DNA of 64,000 bases from positions 46,224-110,223 of the forward strand of contig JANYHM010000076.1 in assembly GCA_025359065.1 (NCBI GenBank), written 5' to 3'. Positions 55,339 through 64,000 of this stretch are shown one piece after another. The DNA is from Synechococcales cyanobacterium GL140_1_metabinner_5_sub (lineage in GTDB: Bacteria > Cyanobacteriota > Cyanobacteriia > Cyanobacteriales > Chamaesiphonaceae). Every line of letters starts with the position of its first letter. Positions within the stretch are counted from its first letter, which is position 1. The notes under the pieces were generated by a model. The model did no database searches. It had not been told where the DNA came from and was given only the letters and a program-made list of their open reading frames with translations. The translations under genes were made by a program, and so were the position numbers.

Positions 55339-56865
55339 ATGAAACTAGCCTATTGGATGTACGCCGGTCCCGCTCACATCGGTACTTTGCGCGTGGCCAC
55401 CTCCTTCAAAAATGTCCATGCAATTATGCATGCACCCCTAGGCGACGACTACTTCAATGTAATGCGATCGATGCTAGAGCGTGAGCGGGACTTTACCCCT
55501 GTAACTACCAGCGTGGTTGATCGGCATGTGCTTTCTCGTGGCTCTCAAGAAAAAGTGGTAGACAATATCACTCGCAAAGATGGTGAAGAGCATCCCGATC
55601 TGATTGTGCTCACACCCACCTGTACCTCCAGCATTCTGCAAGAAGACCTGGCTAATTTCGTAGAACGTGCGGCGATGGATACAGTCTCCGACGTGATTTT
55701 GGCAGATGTGAACCACTATCGCTTTAATGAACTTCAGGCTGCCGATCGAACTCTGCAACAGATCGTCCAGTTCTATATTGCCAAAGCCCGTAAGCAGGGC
55801 AACTTGGGCTTGACCAAAACCGAAAAGCCTTCGGTGAATATTATTGGCATCTCCACTTTGGCCTTTCATAATCACCATGACTGCACCGAGCTAAAGCGGT
55901 TGATGGCTGATTTGGGGATTACGATCAACGCCATTTTGCCCGATAAAGCCTCAGTCAAAGATTTAAAGAACTTGCCCCAAGCCTGGTTTAACTTAGTACC
56001 CTATCGGGAATTAGGCCCAGGAACCGCCCAGTTCTTAGCATCCGAATTCCAAATGCCCTACGTAGACATCGTACCGATGGGGATTGTGGAAACAGCTAAA
56101 TGTATTCGCGCAATCCAAAAAATCTTGGTGGCTCAAGGTGCTGACGTAAATTACGAGCCATACATCGAAGATCAGACTCTGCATGTTTCGCAAGCAGCTT
56201 GGTTCTCTCGATCGATCGACTGTCAGAACCTCACTGGCAAGAAAGCCGTAGTCTACGGCGATGCTACTCATGCCGCTGCTATTACTAAAATATTGACCAG
56301 AGAAATGGGCATTCACGTCGTCTGGGCTGGTACTTTCTGTAAGCACGATGAAGAATGGTTCCGAGCAGAAGTTAAAGACTTCTGTGACGAAATTATTGTG
56401 ACCGAAGACCACGCGGTGGTGGGTGACGCAATCGCCAAGTCAGAACCATCGGCAATCTTTGGCACCCAGATGGAGCGCCATGTAGGCAAGCGTCTGGATA
56501 TTCCCTGCGGTGTTATTTCGGCACCAATTCACATCCAAAACTACCCGATCGGCTACAAACCTTTCTTGGGCTACGAAGGAAGCAACCAAATTGTTGATCT
56601 AATCTACAACTCCTTCACTCTGGGTATGGAAGATCATCTGTTAGAGATATTTGGTGGTCACGATACCAAGGAAGTAATTACTAAGGGCATCTCGGCTGAT
56701 GGTGATTTATCTTGGAGCCGTGAAGCTCAAGGTGAGCTGAACAAAATCCCTGGTTTTGTCCGAGGAAAAGTGAAGCGCAACACCGAGAAATTTGCTCGGG
56801 AACGAGATATGGCCGAAATTACTCTAGAAGTAATGTACGCCGCCAAAGAAGCCGTCGGCGTTTAA
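55339..56865 (+). CDS. chlB: Light-independent protochlorophyllide reductase subunit B
   Basis: 508-residue subunit of dark-operative protochlorophyllide reductase, which forms the NB catalytic heterotetramer with ChlN and is fed electrons by ChlL. Asp36 (APLGDDYF), the unusual cluster ligand known from the BchB structure, is present. The start is [20 protein letters not shown]. The C-terminal helical part ends AAKEAVGV. chlL and chlN are not in this window. A stem-loop follows the gene. Confidence 0.96.
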   Translation: MKLAYWMYAGPAHIGTLRVATSFKNVHAIMHAPLGDDYFNVMRSMLERERDFTPVTTSVVDRHVLSRGSQEKVVDNITRKDGEEHPDLIVLTPTCTSSILQEDLANFVERAAMDTVSDVILADVNHYRFNELQAADRTLQQIVQFYIAKARKQGNLGLTKTEKPSVNIIGISTLAFHNHHDCTELKRLMADLGITINAILPDKASVKDLKNLPQAWFNLVPYRELGPGTAQFLASEFQMPYVDIVPMGIVETAKCIRAIQKILVAQGADVNYEPYIEDQTLHVSQAAWFSRSIDCQNLTGKKAVVYGDATHAAAITKILTREMGIHVVWAGTFCKHDEEWFRAEVKDFCDEIIVTEDHAVVGDAIAKSEPSAIFGTQMERHVGKRLDIPCGVISAPIHIQNYPIGYKPFLGYEGSNQIVDLIYNSFTLGMEDHLLEIFGGHDTKEVITKGISADGDLSWSREAQGELNKIPGFVRGKVKRNTEKFARERDMAEITLEVMYAAKEAVGV

Positions 56866-56875
56866 ATTTCCGAAA

Positions 56876-56914
56876 AGTGGGTTTAGCGAATTTAAAAATT
56901 CTTGAACCCACTTC
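56876..56914 (+). other. Stem-loop after chlB
   Basis: AAGTGGGTT ... AACCCACTT with an inner GAATTT/AAATTC pairing. No clear T-run follows, so it may be an mRNA 3'-end stabiliser or a weak terminator. Confidence 0.6.
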
Positions 56915-57011
56915 CTGATTAACTTTTGAAGATTTTTCAATCTTAATCAATTGCTTCGCTCATCTGGGTATTCTGAATCTCTGGGTTAGAATCTCGGTCT
57001 ATCTTTTTATT

Positions 57012-57464
57012 ATGTCTACTCATCAATCATCTCCACTGACAATTAGACCCTTTGGGGCATTGCGTGAGTTAGTAAACTCCTATGATGCTTTTTATCACGG
57101 GGTTTCGGCTGACGTGAATAAATTTGGTCTGTCGATCGAGCAATTCGACATCATTGCCACTTTAGGCAACACTTCTGGTCTTAATTTGGTGCAGTTGGGT
57201 CAAAAGACCCTGTTAAATCTTTCTGATCTTAATCAATTGTTAGATTCTCTGGAAGATGACTTGCTGATATCTCGTGATCTCCCCGCAGATAAACCAATGA
57301 TAATTATAAAACTGACCCCCGCAGGGGAGAAGATTTTTGCGGTAGTCTTTCCCATGCACATGGCCTATTTGCAGCGATGCTTTGGTCAATTGAATCAATC
57401 TGAGTTAGATATGTTGCAGGTGTTTCTCAGACGTTTGAAAGAAGCCTTTGGCAAGAGTTCTTAA
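57012..57464 (+). CDS. MarR-like winged-helix regulator
   Basis: 150 residues. The order (helix, wHTH with GNTSGLNLVQLGQKTLLNLSDLNQLLDSLEDDLLISRDL, then the wing with IKLTPAGEKIFAVVFPMHMAYLQRCF) is that of MarR-family regulators. The target and ligand are unknown. The stop codon is directly abutting the sigF stop on the opposite strand, with no room for a terminator. Confidence 0.72.
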   Translation: MSTHQSSPLTIRPFGALRELVNSYDAFYHGVSADVNKFGLSIEQFDIIATLGNTSGLNLVQLGQKTLLNLSDLNQLLDSLEDDLLISRDLPADKPMIIIKLTPAGEKIFAVVFPMHMAYLQRCFGQLNQSELDMLQVFLRRLKEAFGKSS

Positions 57465-58310
57465 TTAAACAGCCACATTTCGATCGGATTCCAGCATCGA
57501 AGAGAGTTGCTTGACCCCACGTTGCAGGTGACGAGTAACAGTCATGGGGCTAACACCAATCTTTTTTGCAGCTTCCTTCCTAGGCATACCCTTGATGTAA
57601 ACGTATTCGATCGCTTGCTGAGTCTTAGGTTCCAATTGACCGATCATGCCAGCCAACTGCTGACGCTCTTCTTCCATGAACTGCCGATCCCGATCGCGAG
57701 TATCAGGCAGGCTATCACCTAATGTAACGGGGTAGTCTAACATTTGACCAACGGTAGCATCAAGGCTCAATGTTTGGCGATTATGTTCAGCAGCCTTTGT
57801 TTCACGCCATTCTTGCACAGTAATTTGCAAAGCATCAGCAATTTCGATATCAGTAGGCTTGCGATCGAGAATCAAAGTCAAATGTTGAGTCATTTTTTCG
57901 CCTTCTTTCTGTAGCTCTTGCCAGCGCCGGGGAATCTTAACAACGTTGCTGCGATCTCTAAGGAAGTGCAAAATTTCGCCGCGAATGTAGGGGACAGCAA
58001 AAGAGCTAAAAGCACATCCTTGGTAAGGGTTGAAACGCTCGATCGCTCTAATTAAACCCAAGTAACCAATCTGTTCCAAATCTTGGTAAGTTTCAACGCA
58101 CTGGCGGCTGATGCGGTGCGCCACTTGTCTAACCAAACCGACATTCAACAAAACTAATTTATTCCGAACTCTCACGTTAGGATTTTCGTGATAAGAAAGC
58201 AATAGAGTCATCGACTCAGCAGTCCTTTGGCTAGCAGCATTTTCTGGGATAGTCTCAGTTTCGGTTTTGGTAGCTGTTTCGTTAACGGTCTGGGAAGGTT
58301 TAGTAGCCAT
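57465..58310 (-). CDS. sigF: RNA polymerase sigma factor SigF
   Basis: 281 residues, a group 3 sigma factor of the SigB/F/G family. Region 2 contains YQDLEQIGYLGLIRAIERFNPYQGCAFSSFAVPYIRGEILHFLRDRS, region 3 follows with LQKEGEKMTQHL, and region 4 contains RKEAAKKIGVSPMTVTRHLQRG. SigF controls motility/pili genes and some stress genes in other cyanobacteria. The N-terminal 35 residues are a Thr/Glu-rich extension. It runs convergent with the MarR-like gene. Confidence 0.93.
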   Translation of the reverse strand: MATKPSQTVNETATKTETETIPENAASQRTAESMTLLLSYHENPNVRVRNKLVLLNVGLVRQVAHRISRQCVETYQDLEQIGYLGLIRAIERFNPYQGCAFSSFAVPYIRGEILHFLRDRSNVVKIPRRWQELQKEGEKMTQHLTLILDRKPTDIEIADALQITVQEWRETKAAEHNRQTLSLDATVGQMLDYPVTLGDSLPDTRDRDRQFMEEERQQLAGMIGQLEPKTQQAIEYVYIKGMPRKEAAKKIGVSPMTVTRHLQRGVKQLSSMLESDRNVAV

Positions 58311-58629
58311 TTGGTTGGGGTAGACGTGATTTAGTGCGGTGTTTTTTCGACTCCATCATTCTCTCGAAATCACCCTTTTCCAAATACCGTTGATCTACGC
58401 GACTTCCCAAATTAAATTTTTTCTAACTCCGTGAAACCACGGAACTTTTAGCTGATTTTGAGTCTGGCAGCGAGATTGCTCCGATTTACTGGCGTAATAC
58501 AGGATGAAATTAAGTCCTAGCCCAGACCAGACTGTTAAGCAATAGTAATCCTGGTTTAGATCGATCGACAAAAGGTTTAAACTGACCTTGTAGCGCAGAC
58601 AAATCTAAACCATTTAAACCAAAATAATC
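58311..58629. other. Intergenic region upstream of sigF and the YbjN-like gene
   Basis: About 320 bases between divergent genes; promoters of both must lie here. No clear hairpin, repeat or RNA gene was seen. Confidence 0.4.
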
Positions 58630-59097
58630 ATGGTCAACACCGAAATTTCTAATGCTCCCACCAGTGCCGAGCTAGACGAAATCCTGGATATTCAACATGC
58701 TGAAGTGATCCAGACCGTTATTGGTAGCCTCGATCCTAATCACACCGCTATGGTTAGTAAAGGCGATGGTGGCCATATTTGGAAATTCACCTACGGCAGT
58801 GTCGAAGTGTTTGTGCAGCTTACGGGTAACACCGACGATGATGTTTTGACCGTCTGGTCAAAAGTTATGGCCTTGCCCGTAAAAAATCAGCCAGAGCTAC
58901 TCGATAAATTATTGCAAATGAACTGGGCTAGCACCTTAGAATCGCGGTTTGCAATTTTTGATAACTCGATCGTTTCCATGTCTACCCGCACTGTCGCAGA
59001 ACTATCTCCCGGCGAAATATCCCGCGCTATTACTTTGGTGGCCGATGTTGCCGATAACCATGACGAAGTTCTGCAAGCTGCTCACCCAGCAGCTTAA
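58630..59097 (+). CDS. YbjN-domain protein
   Basis: 155 residues. A CesT/YbjN-type alpha-beta fold: VEVFVQLTGNTDDDVLTVWSKVMALPVKNQPELLDKLLQMNWAS and SRAITLVADVADNHDEVLQ. These soluble proteins resemble secretion chaperones; several cyanobacterial members are stress-related, but function is not known. It has its own upstream region. Confidence 0.8.
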   Translation: MVNTEISNAPTSAELDEILDIQHAEVIQTVIGSLDPNHTAMVSKGDGGHIWKFTYGSVEVFVQLTGNTDDDVLTVWSKVMALPVKNQPELLDKLLQMNWASTLESRFAIFDNSIVSMSTRTVAELSPGEISRAITLVADVADNHDEVLQAAHPAA

Positions 59098-59211
59098 TCC
59101 TTTGCTGTGTGATTTCAACATTCGTGAATAAAGATTGAGACAAACTCGGCAAAGTGACCGTTTTGTGGCATCATTCTAAATTCTTCTATGTAGTTTATCC
59201 AGTTACTCCTT

Positions 59212-59847
59212 ATGCAGTTAAGACTAGGTGACACGGTTCCGAACTTCACCCAAGCTTCTACCCACGGTGATATTGATTTCTTTCAGTGGGCAGGTGATAG
59301 CTGGGTGATTTTGTTTTCTCACCCCGCAGACTTCACGCCAGTTTGCACCACGGAGCTAGGCGAAGTGGCCAAGCTCAAACCTGAGTTTGACAAGCGCAAT
59401 GTTAAAGCGATCGCCCTCAGCGTAGACGATGTGGCTTCTCACAACGGCTGGGTTGGTGACATCGAAGAAACCCAAGGCACTAAGCTCAACTATCCGATCT
59501 TGGCTGACCCCGACAAAAAGGTCTCCGATCTCTATGACATGATCCACCCCAATGCCAACGCTAAGTTGACCGTGCGATCGGTGTTTATTATTGATAGCAA
59601 CCGTAAGCTACGCACTGTTTTCACTTATCCTCCTAGCACCGGTCGTAACTTCACCGAAATTTTGCGGGTAATCGATTCCTTGCAGCTTACCGACAATCAC
59701 AGTGTGGCCACTCCAGCTAACTGGACAGATGGTGGCGACTGCGTAGTAGTACCAAGTATTTCCACCGAAGAAGCGAAACAAAAGTTTCCTAAAGGTATTA
59801 CCGAAATTAAGCCTTACCTGCGGATGACTCCTCAACCCAACAAGTAA
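59212..59847 (+). CDS. 1-Cys peroxiredoxin (Prx6-type)
   Basis: 211 residues. The peroxidatic Cys45 is in HPADFTPVCTTELG, and the conserved active-site Arg is in TVRSVFIID. The C-terminal extension with WTDGGDCVVVPSIS is typical of Prx6/1-Cys type enzymes. It reduces hydroperoxides with an external thiol donor. A terminator lies about 20 bases after the stop. Confidence 0.95.
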   Translation: MQLRLGDTVPNFTQASTHGDIDFFQWAGDSWVILFSHPADFTPVCTTELGEVAKLKPEFDKRNVKAIALSVDDVASHNGWVGDIEETQGTKLNYPILADPDKKVSDLYDMIHPNANAKLTVRSVFIIDSNRKLRTVFTYPPSTGRNFTEILRVIDSLQLTDNHSVATPANWTDGGDCVVVPSISTEEAKQKFPKGITEIKPYLRMTPQPNK

Positions 59848-59868
59848 GTTTTGCTTTTACTGTTCAAG

Positions 59869-59890
59869 AACCCGCATTAGCGGGTTTTTT
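59869..59890 (+). terminator. Intrinsic terminator of the peroxiredoxin gene
   Basis: AACCCGC-atta-GCGGGTT stem followed by TTTT. Confidence 0.92.
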
Positions 59891-60063
59891 GCTGGTGTTT
59901 TGAATCTGAAGTCGTCTTAGTCAGCGGGGCATCCATACTCCTTTCTGTGCGGTGATTTCAGGCTAATAATGCGCCGATCAGGCCAGTTTTTCGATAGAAT
60001 GATGTCTTTAGATAAATCAATCCCTTTCTTCATCAGGGTATTTATATCCTATCGTCAACTTCC

Positions 60064-60765
60064 ATGATTAACTCTCCCGCTGCACCAGATTTTTTACTTC
60101 TCAAACAAAAGTTTGATGCTGCCAACGAAAAAAGTCAATTGGCTTTGCTAGCGGGCATTGATGTTATTGATGACTCAGCATTGGAATTTCTGAAATCACT
60201 GTTACCTACTAACGGCGCTTGGCCAACGGTTATTCAAGGTAAAGTCTTTCAGCTTTTATATGAAAATCATGCGGGCAAAGAATTCTTGGCTGCCAATTTT
60301 CCCGAAGGCATCGTTCCACTCCAATCTACAGCGGGTGTAGATTACCAAGAGTTGCAGAAGTTGTTGATCGATCGCCAGTGGCAATCCGCCGATAAACTAA
60401 CCAATCTCAAACTCTGTGAACTAGCTGGTTCAGTAGCTTTGCAGCGCCAATGGCTATACTTTACCGACCCCAAGTTTATACCGGCAGCCGATCTACAAGT
60501 GATTGATCGGCTGTGGGTCGTCCATTCTGAAGGCCAATTTGGCTTCTCGGTACAGCGTGATATCTGGATGGCCACGAAAAAAAACTGGGATAAATTTTGG
60601 CCAAAAATCGGCTGGAAGAAAGAACTAGCCTGGACTCGCTATCCCGGTAGCTTCACCTGGGATCTCAGCGCTCCCCGTGGGCATTTGCCCCTTTCTAACC
60701 AGCTTCGTGGCGTAAGAACTATGGCAGCTTTGATGGTTCATCCTGCTTGGGATAATTCTTTGTAA
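60064..60765 (+). CDS. GUN4-domain protein
   Basis: 233 residues. An N-terminal helical region (about 1-75) resembles the ARM-like four-helix domain of GUN4. The GUN4 domain follows with VDYQELQKLLIDRQWQSADKLT, CELAG and the porphyrin-binding SEGQFGFSVQRDIW and later LPLSNQLRGVRTMAALMVHPAW. GUN4 binds protoporphyrin and Mg-protoporphyrin and stimulates Mg-chelatase; some cyanobacteria have several paralogues. It is complete. Confidence 0.92.
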   Translation: MINSPAAPDFLLLKQKFDAANEKSQLALLAGIDVIDDSALEFLKSLLPTNGAWPTVIQGKVFQLLYENHAGKEFLAANFPEGIVPLQSTAGVDYQELQKLLIDRQWQSADKLTNLKLCELAGSVALQRQWLYFTDPKFIPAADLQVIDRLWVVHSEGQFGFSVQRDIWMATKKNWDKFWPKIGWKKELAWTRYPGSFTWDLSAPRGHLPLSNQLRGVRTMAALMVHPAWDNSL

Positions 60766-60870
60766 ACCTTAGCTGCTCACGCTTGTTACTTCCCCTCTGC
60801 CTGCGGGCATCTTAGGTAAGGGATTAATCCCCAAAAATTCTCACTCATGTCACGTCTAAGTGACAGTTAA

Positions 60871-62163
60871 ATGTTGAATTCAGATCTCAGCCCACCGACC
60901 AAAAGCCACCGATCCAGAAAGCATCAACAGCTTGCCGCCGAGACAAATTCAGTTGCGGCTGGTCGGCCTCTGTATCAACAAGCCGTAGAAAAAGCCAGCA
61001 GCATTCTAAAGATGCCCATGGCGGTACTTTCGGTATTTGGTGAATCCGAAGTCGTGCAAGCTTCGATCGGCTTAGAACTTATTGCTGCCAAATCTACGAT
61101 CGGTGCGTTGGGCATTCAAGGCTGTAGCAGCTATATAGAGCGCAGTCATCAATGCCTTTCAATTAACGATGTAGAGTCATCTAGTCAGTACTTTGATCGA
61201 TCAGAGCTGCAAATTGTGGCTTACTTGGGCGTGCCTTTACTAACTCGTGCCGGTGATTGCTTGGGCACTCTGGCGGTGATGGATCGAGTCGAGCATCGAT
61301 TTGATAAGTGCGACCAAGAAATCCTAATCACCATTGCTAATTGGTTAATGTGCGAATTAGAAAGAGAAATTTTACTCAAAGCTCAGGTGGCTAGTTTTTT
61401 TAACTTGTCCGATAATCTGCCAGTGGTTGCAGATAGAGCAAGTTCGATCGAAGCTGAAGCCAAATACAATTTACTCAGTCACCTATCTCAATCCTTGCGT
61501 ACCCCGTTAACCGCCGTATTAGGAATGACCAGCGTATTGCAGCGCGAACTCTATGGCCCACTGAACGAGAAGCAACAGAGCTACATGGAAGTAGTTCACC
61601 ATAGCGGCGTTCAGCTTATGACCTTAGTTGATGAAATTACTAATTTGGTTGGTCAAGAGCAGCTCAATCATAAGCTCACCATGAAAGCCACTGATATTGA
61701 AATGCTCTGCCAGCAGTCGATTCGTGATTTAGAATCTGCCCTCAAGCAGCGCCGTCAACATGTAGAGCTGATCTTAACTAGCCCCAGCCGGATTTGGTTG
61801 CTCGATCGCGATAAAGTTCGTCAAATTATTTACTATTTGTTGCTGCACACTATGTCTACGGCAGCTCCTGGCGAAACAATTGGCCTGCATGTGGCCACCC
61901 ATGCTAACCTTCTCACAATCAATATTGAACCTTTGCCCAGTCGCAATAATGTTTCTAACTTGCGAATATTACCTACCGCCAATCATAGCTCTAACCACGG
62001 CTTGAATATGAGCGTCGATTCTACTCACACTCAACTAGGTTTAATCTTGGGTCATATTTTGGCTGAAATCCACAACGGCACTCTAGAACAGGTCGGTAAA
62101 AAAGGCCACTGTCTCTCTCTGCCCTTAATTGCCGGTGCCCTAGAAGAAGCAGAAGAAAAATAG
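60871..62163 (+). CDS. GAF-domain protein with degenerate histidine-kinase region
   Basis: 430 residues. A GAF domain occupies about 36-165. The dimerisation helix-like part (about 196-260) has SQSLRTPLTAVLG, where the phosphoacceptor His of the H-box (SHELRTPL) is replaced by Gln207. The following ATPase-like region lacks a clear N-box (RQIIYYLLLHTMSTA) and G-boxes. It therefore looks like a pseudokinase: a signalling scaffold or allosteric partner rather than an active kinase. The gene ends 59 bases before the IctB-like gene on the same strand. Confidence 0.82.
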   Translation: MLNSDLSPPTKSHRSRKHQQLAAETNSVAAGRPLYQQAVEKASSILKMPMAVLSVFGESEVVQASIGLELIAAKSTIGALGIQGCSSYIERSHQCLSINDVESSSQYFDRSELQIVAYLGVPLLTRAGDCLGTLAVMDRVEHRFDKCDQEILITIANWLMCELEREILLKAQVASFFNLSDNLPVVADRASSIEAEAKYNLLSHLSQSLRTPLTAVLGMTSVLQRELYGPLNEKQQSYMEVVHHSGVQLMTLVDEITNLVGQEQLNHKLTMKATDIEMLCQQSIRDLESALKQRRQHVELILTSPSRIWLLDRDKVRQIIYYLLLHTMSTAAPGETIGLHVATHANLLTINIEPLPSRNNVSNLRILPTANHSSNHGLNMSVDSTHTQLGLILGHILAEIHNGTLEQVGKKGHCLSLPLIAGALEEAEEK

Positions 62164-62222
62164 CCTGTTGCTCTCTATGCTACGATCGAGGGCAATTCTA
62201 CCTGCTGGAACTGCTTGGACTC

Positions 62223-63653
62223 GTGAATTATTTTTTAGATAGCCTCGCTCTCAAAAACCTGCCTATAAATGATTGGCAGCAAGGTAGCTATGTTGCTAGC
62301 GGCTGGATTGGCCGCCTGCAAAGTTGGCGATCGGCCAGTTGGTTTTTGCAGTGGGGAGAGCCGATCGGAGCCATTGCTGTAGCAGCCATCCTGACTTCCT
62401 CACCTTTTATCAGTAACAATCTGCTAGCTATTTTTCTGGTGGCTATTGTGGCTTTCTGGTTTATTTTGACTCTCGCTGATGATGGACCGCAAGGCTTTAC
62501 GCCGATTCATTTGACTGTAGGAGTTTTTTGGATTGTGGCTGTTTTAGCTTCGGCTCTAGCTCCAGAAAAATCTTTAGGAATCAAAGGTTTAAGAGTGATT
62601 GCTTTCAGTGAGGGCATCTCGAAGCTGACCTTATATCTAATGTTTTTTGTCGTGATGGCGCGGTTGTTTCGTGCCGATCGCCTGCGTACTTGGGTCGTGA
62701 CAGCCTACTTACATGTGGCATTGTTTATCAGTGTCTATGGTATTCAGCAATCAATTTTTGGCGCTAAAGCCTTAGCCACTTGGGTAGATCCCGAATCTCC
62801 GCTCTCCAAAACCACCCGCGCTTTTAGCTATTTAGGTAATCCCAATGTCCTTGCCGCTTATTTACTGCCGGCGATCGCTCTGAGTATTGCCGCTTTTTTT
62901 ATCTGGCCAGGAATCTATCCCAAAACTTTAGCCATTGTCATGACTGTTGCTAATCTTTGGTGTATGTATGCCACCCAAAGCCGTGGCGGTTGGATTGCTA
63001 CTGTTGGATTAGTTCTGGTAATGGCTTTAGGAATTTTCTACTGGATTCGTCCACAGCTCAACTCCTTTTGGCAAATTTGGTTGCTGCCGATCTTAATCGT
63101 CTCCACGGTGGTTGTGGTGGGTGGTGCTGTTATCGTAGTACCAATCTTGCGTGAACGGGTCGGCAGCATTTTTACCGGACGCGGCGATAGCAGTAACAGC
63201 TTCCGGCTCAATGTCTATCAGGCCGTCGGCCAAATGATCAAAAAAAATCCCTTGCTGGGTATTGGTTATGGCGATCGAGTATTTAAAAAAGTCTATCCCA
63301 TTTTCCAGATTAACCCCAAATACAGCGCCCTTAGCGCCTACTCCATCTATCTCGAAACAATTGTAGAAATGGGTTTCCTGGGTCTAGCCTCCTTTCTCTG
63401 GATGATCTTTGTATCTTGGCTCAATGGCATTTTGCCTCTGCCCAATCTCCGCCAAACCCAAGATCGTCAATATTTTTGGTTATTGGGTGCCCTAGCTGGT
63501 TCGATCGGCCTTGCCGTCCAAGGTTTTTTTGATACCGTATGGTATCGCCCTGATATCAATATCTTGTGGTGGATGTCGATCGCCATCATCGCCAGCTTCT
63601 ATTTTCCCAAGTTCCTTAATGTCAAACCTACTAATCTATTGATGGAACCCTAG
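62223..63653 (+). CDS. ictB: IctB-family membrane protein (O-antigen ligase-like fold)
   Basis: 476 residues starting with GTG at 62223. It has about 10-12 transmembrane helices. Family features are GFTPIHLTVGVFWIVAVLASALAPE, AFSYLGNPNVLAAYLLPAIAL, GGWIATVGL and SYGIYLETIVEMG-like (here AYSIYLETIVEMGFLG). IctB was first proposed to be a bicarbonate transporter in cyanobacteria and shares the Wzy/ligase-type fold; the true activity is uncertain. The gene is at the end of the annotated block. Confidence 0.9.
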   Translation: MNYFLDSLALKNLPINDWQQGSYVASGWIGRLQSWRSASWFLQWGEPIGAIAVAAILTSSPFISNNLLAIFLVAIVAFWFILTLADDGPQGFTPIHLTVGVFWIVAVLASALAPEKSLGIKGLRVIAFSEGISKLTLYLMFFVVMARLFRADRLRTWVVTAYLHVALFISVYGIQQSIFGAKALATWVDPESPLSKTTRAFSYLGNPNVLAAYLLPAIALSIAAFFIWPGIYPKTLAIVMTVANLWCMYATQSRGGWIATVGLVLVMALGIFYWIRPQLNSFWQIWLLPILIVSTVVVVGGAVIVVPILRERVGSIFTGRGDSSNSFRLNVYQAVGQMIKKNPLLGIGYGDRVFKKVYPIFQINPKYSALSAYSIYLETIVEMGFLGLASFLWMIFVSWLNGILPLPNLRQTQDRQYFWLLGALAGSIGLAVQGFFDTVWYRPDINILWWMSIAIIASFYFPKFLNVKPTNLLMEP

Positions 63654-64000
63654 TAATAAACGCAGGTTTTTTTTAGCTGAGTGAAGTGATAAACCAAAAG
63701 AAGATTGTCTGAAAGCCTTGATATAAGGTGAAAAGAAACAAAAATGAAATAATAAAAAGAAAATAGTTGACAGAATTGGGAAGGTGACGTATGCTTGATA
63801 AGCGGCGAAAACAAACCGGCCTAAGCGAAGACCTGAAAGGGTTTAGTGGAGCTAATTTCGCAGCCAAGGAACCTAGAAAAAAGAATAGTCTGAAAGACAG
63901 AAACGAAACCAAACTCGTCAAATAAATCGTTATTTTCCAGGTAAATTTATTTACTTAGAGGATAGCACAAAAAGAAGAAAGAATAGAAAGAGCTACAAGC
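63654..64000. other. Right-end region with a possible 44-codon frame
   Basis: The end of the window is A-rich on the plus strand. The frame at 63791-63925 (44 residues, starting MLDKRRKQTGLSEDLKGFSG) has AAGGTG a few bases upstream, is rich in Lys and Arg and has no recognisable family. It could be a small gene or a leader of something beyond the window; the call is weak. No terminator was found after ictB. Confidence 0.3.

Noticed and set aside
1..64000. CRISPR array
   Set aside because: No set of regularly spaced 25-40 base direct repeats with unique spacers of constant length was found. The 41-bp and 110-bp repeats lack spacers of the CRISPR type.

Overview
This is cyanobacterial chromosome. 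Diagnostic genes are psaD (photosystem I), chlB (dark protochlorophyllide reductase), a GUN4-domain protein, a one-helix high-light-inducible protein, an IctB-type membrane protein, sigF and an NtcA-type urea-uptake promoter. The hexamer CGATCG is scattered through nearly every kilobase, as in many cyanobacteria. The genus cannot be named from the sequence alone.

Layout. 1-6 kb: nitrogen acquisition on the minus strand, with the urea transporter genes urtA-urtB-urtC (urtC cut by the window edge) behind a textbook NtcA promoter, preceded by ureE-ureF-ureG and a frameshifted lipoprotein gene for an ABC solute-binding protein. 6.4-14.4 kb: an accessory stretch with a small membrane protein, DUF2513 and DUF559 genes, a repeat element, an orphan cytosine methyltransferase, two unlinked PD-(D/E)XK-like proteins and a decayed toxin-antitoxin cluster with several frameshifts; pdxH and a hydrolase lie inside it. 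14.4-36.7 kb: mostly housekeeping, including an ExbB/ExbD pair, PP2C phosphatase, ABC1 kinase, site-2 protease, purT, cyclophilin, ycf45-like R3H ATPase, rplU-rpmA, psaD, amt (with its own NtcA-like box) and hisF.

36.76-41.48 kb: the most unusual part. It reads as a chromosomal integron: four attC-like sites, all cassette genes on the minus strand pointing away from the integrase, cassette stop codons inside or near the attC sites, a promoter-proximal block of about 41-bp semi-palindromic repeats where attI should be, and a divergently oriented integrase gene truncated to its N-terminal domain. Cassette cargo is a histidine phosphatase, two diverged copies of a small-protein/retropepsin-like protease pair, a BrnT/BrnA toxin-antitoxin pair and a membrane-anchored receiver-like protein. 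With the catalytic domain of the integrase gone, the array looks frozen, although two cassettes still share a nearly identical 240-bp block.

41.5-64 kb: an RNase D-like gene, a UvrD-type helicase, an orphan excisionase/antitoxin-like regulator beside a periodic (about 110 bp) repeat array, a LysR regulator with a large palindrome, a methyltransferase, glutamate synthase (probably ferredoxin-dependent), two small outer-membrane-type proteins, chlB, a MarR-like regulator, sigF, a YbjN-like protein, 1-Cys peroxiredoxin, GUN4, a degenerate GAF/histidine-kinase-like protein and ictB. Nitrogen genes recur (urt, ure, amt, glsF): urea and ammonium uptake feed the glutamate synthase step.
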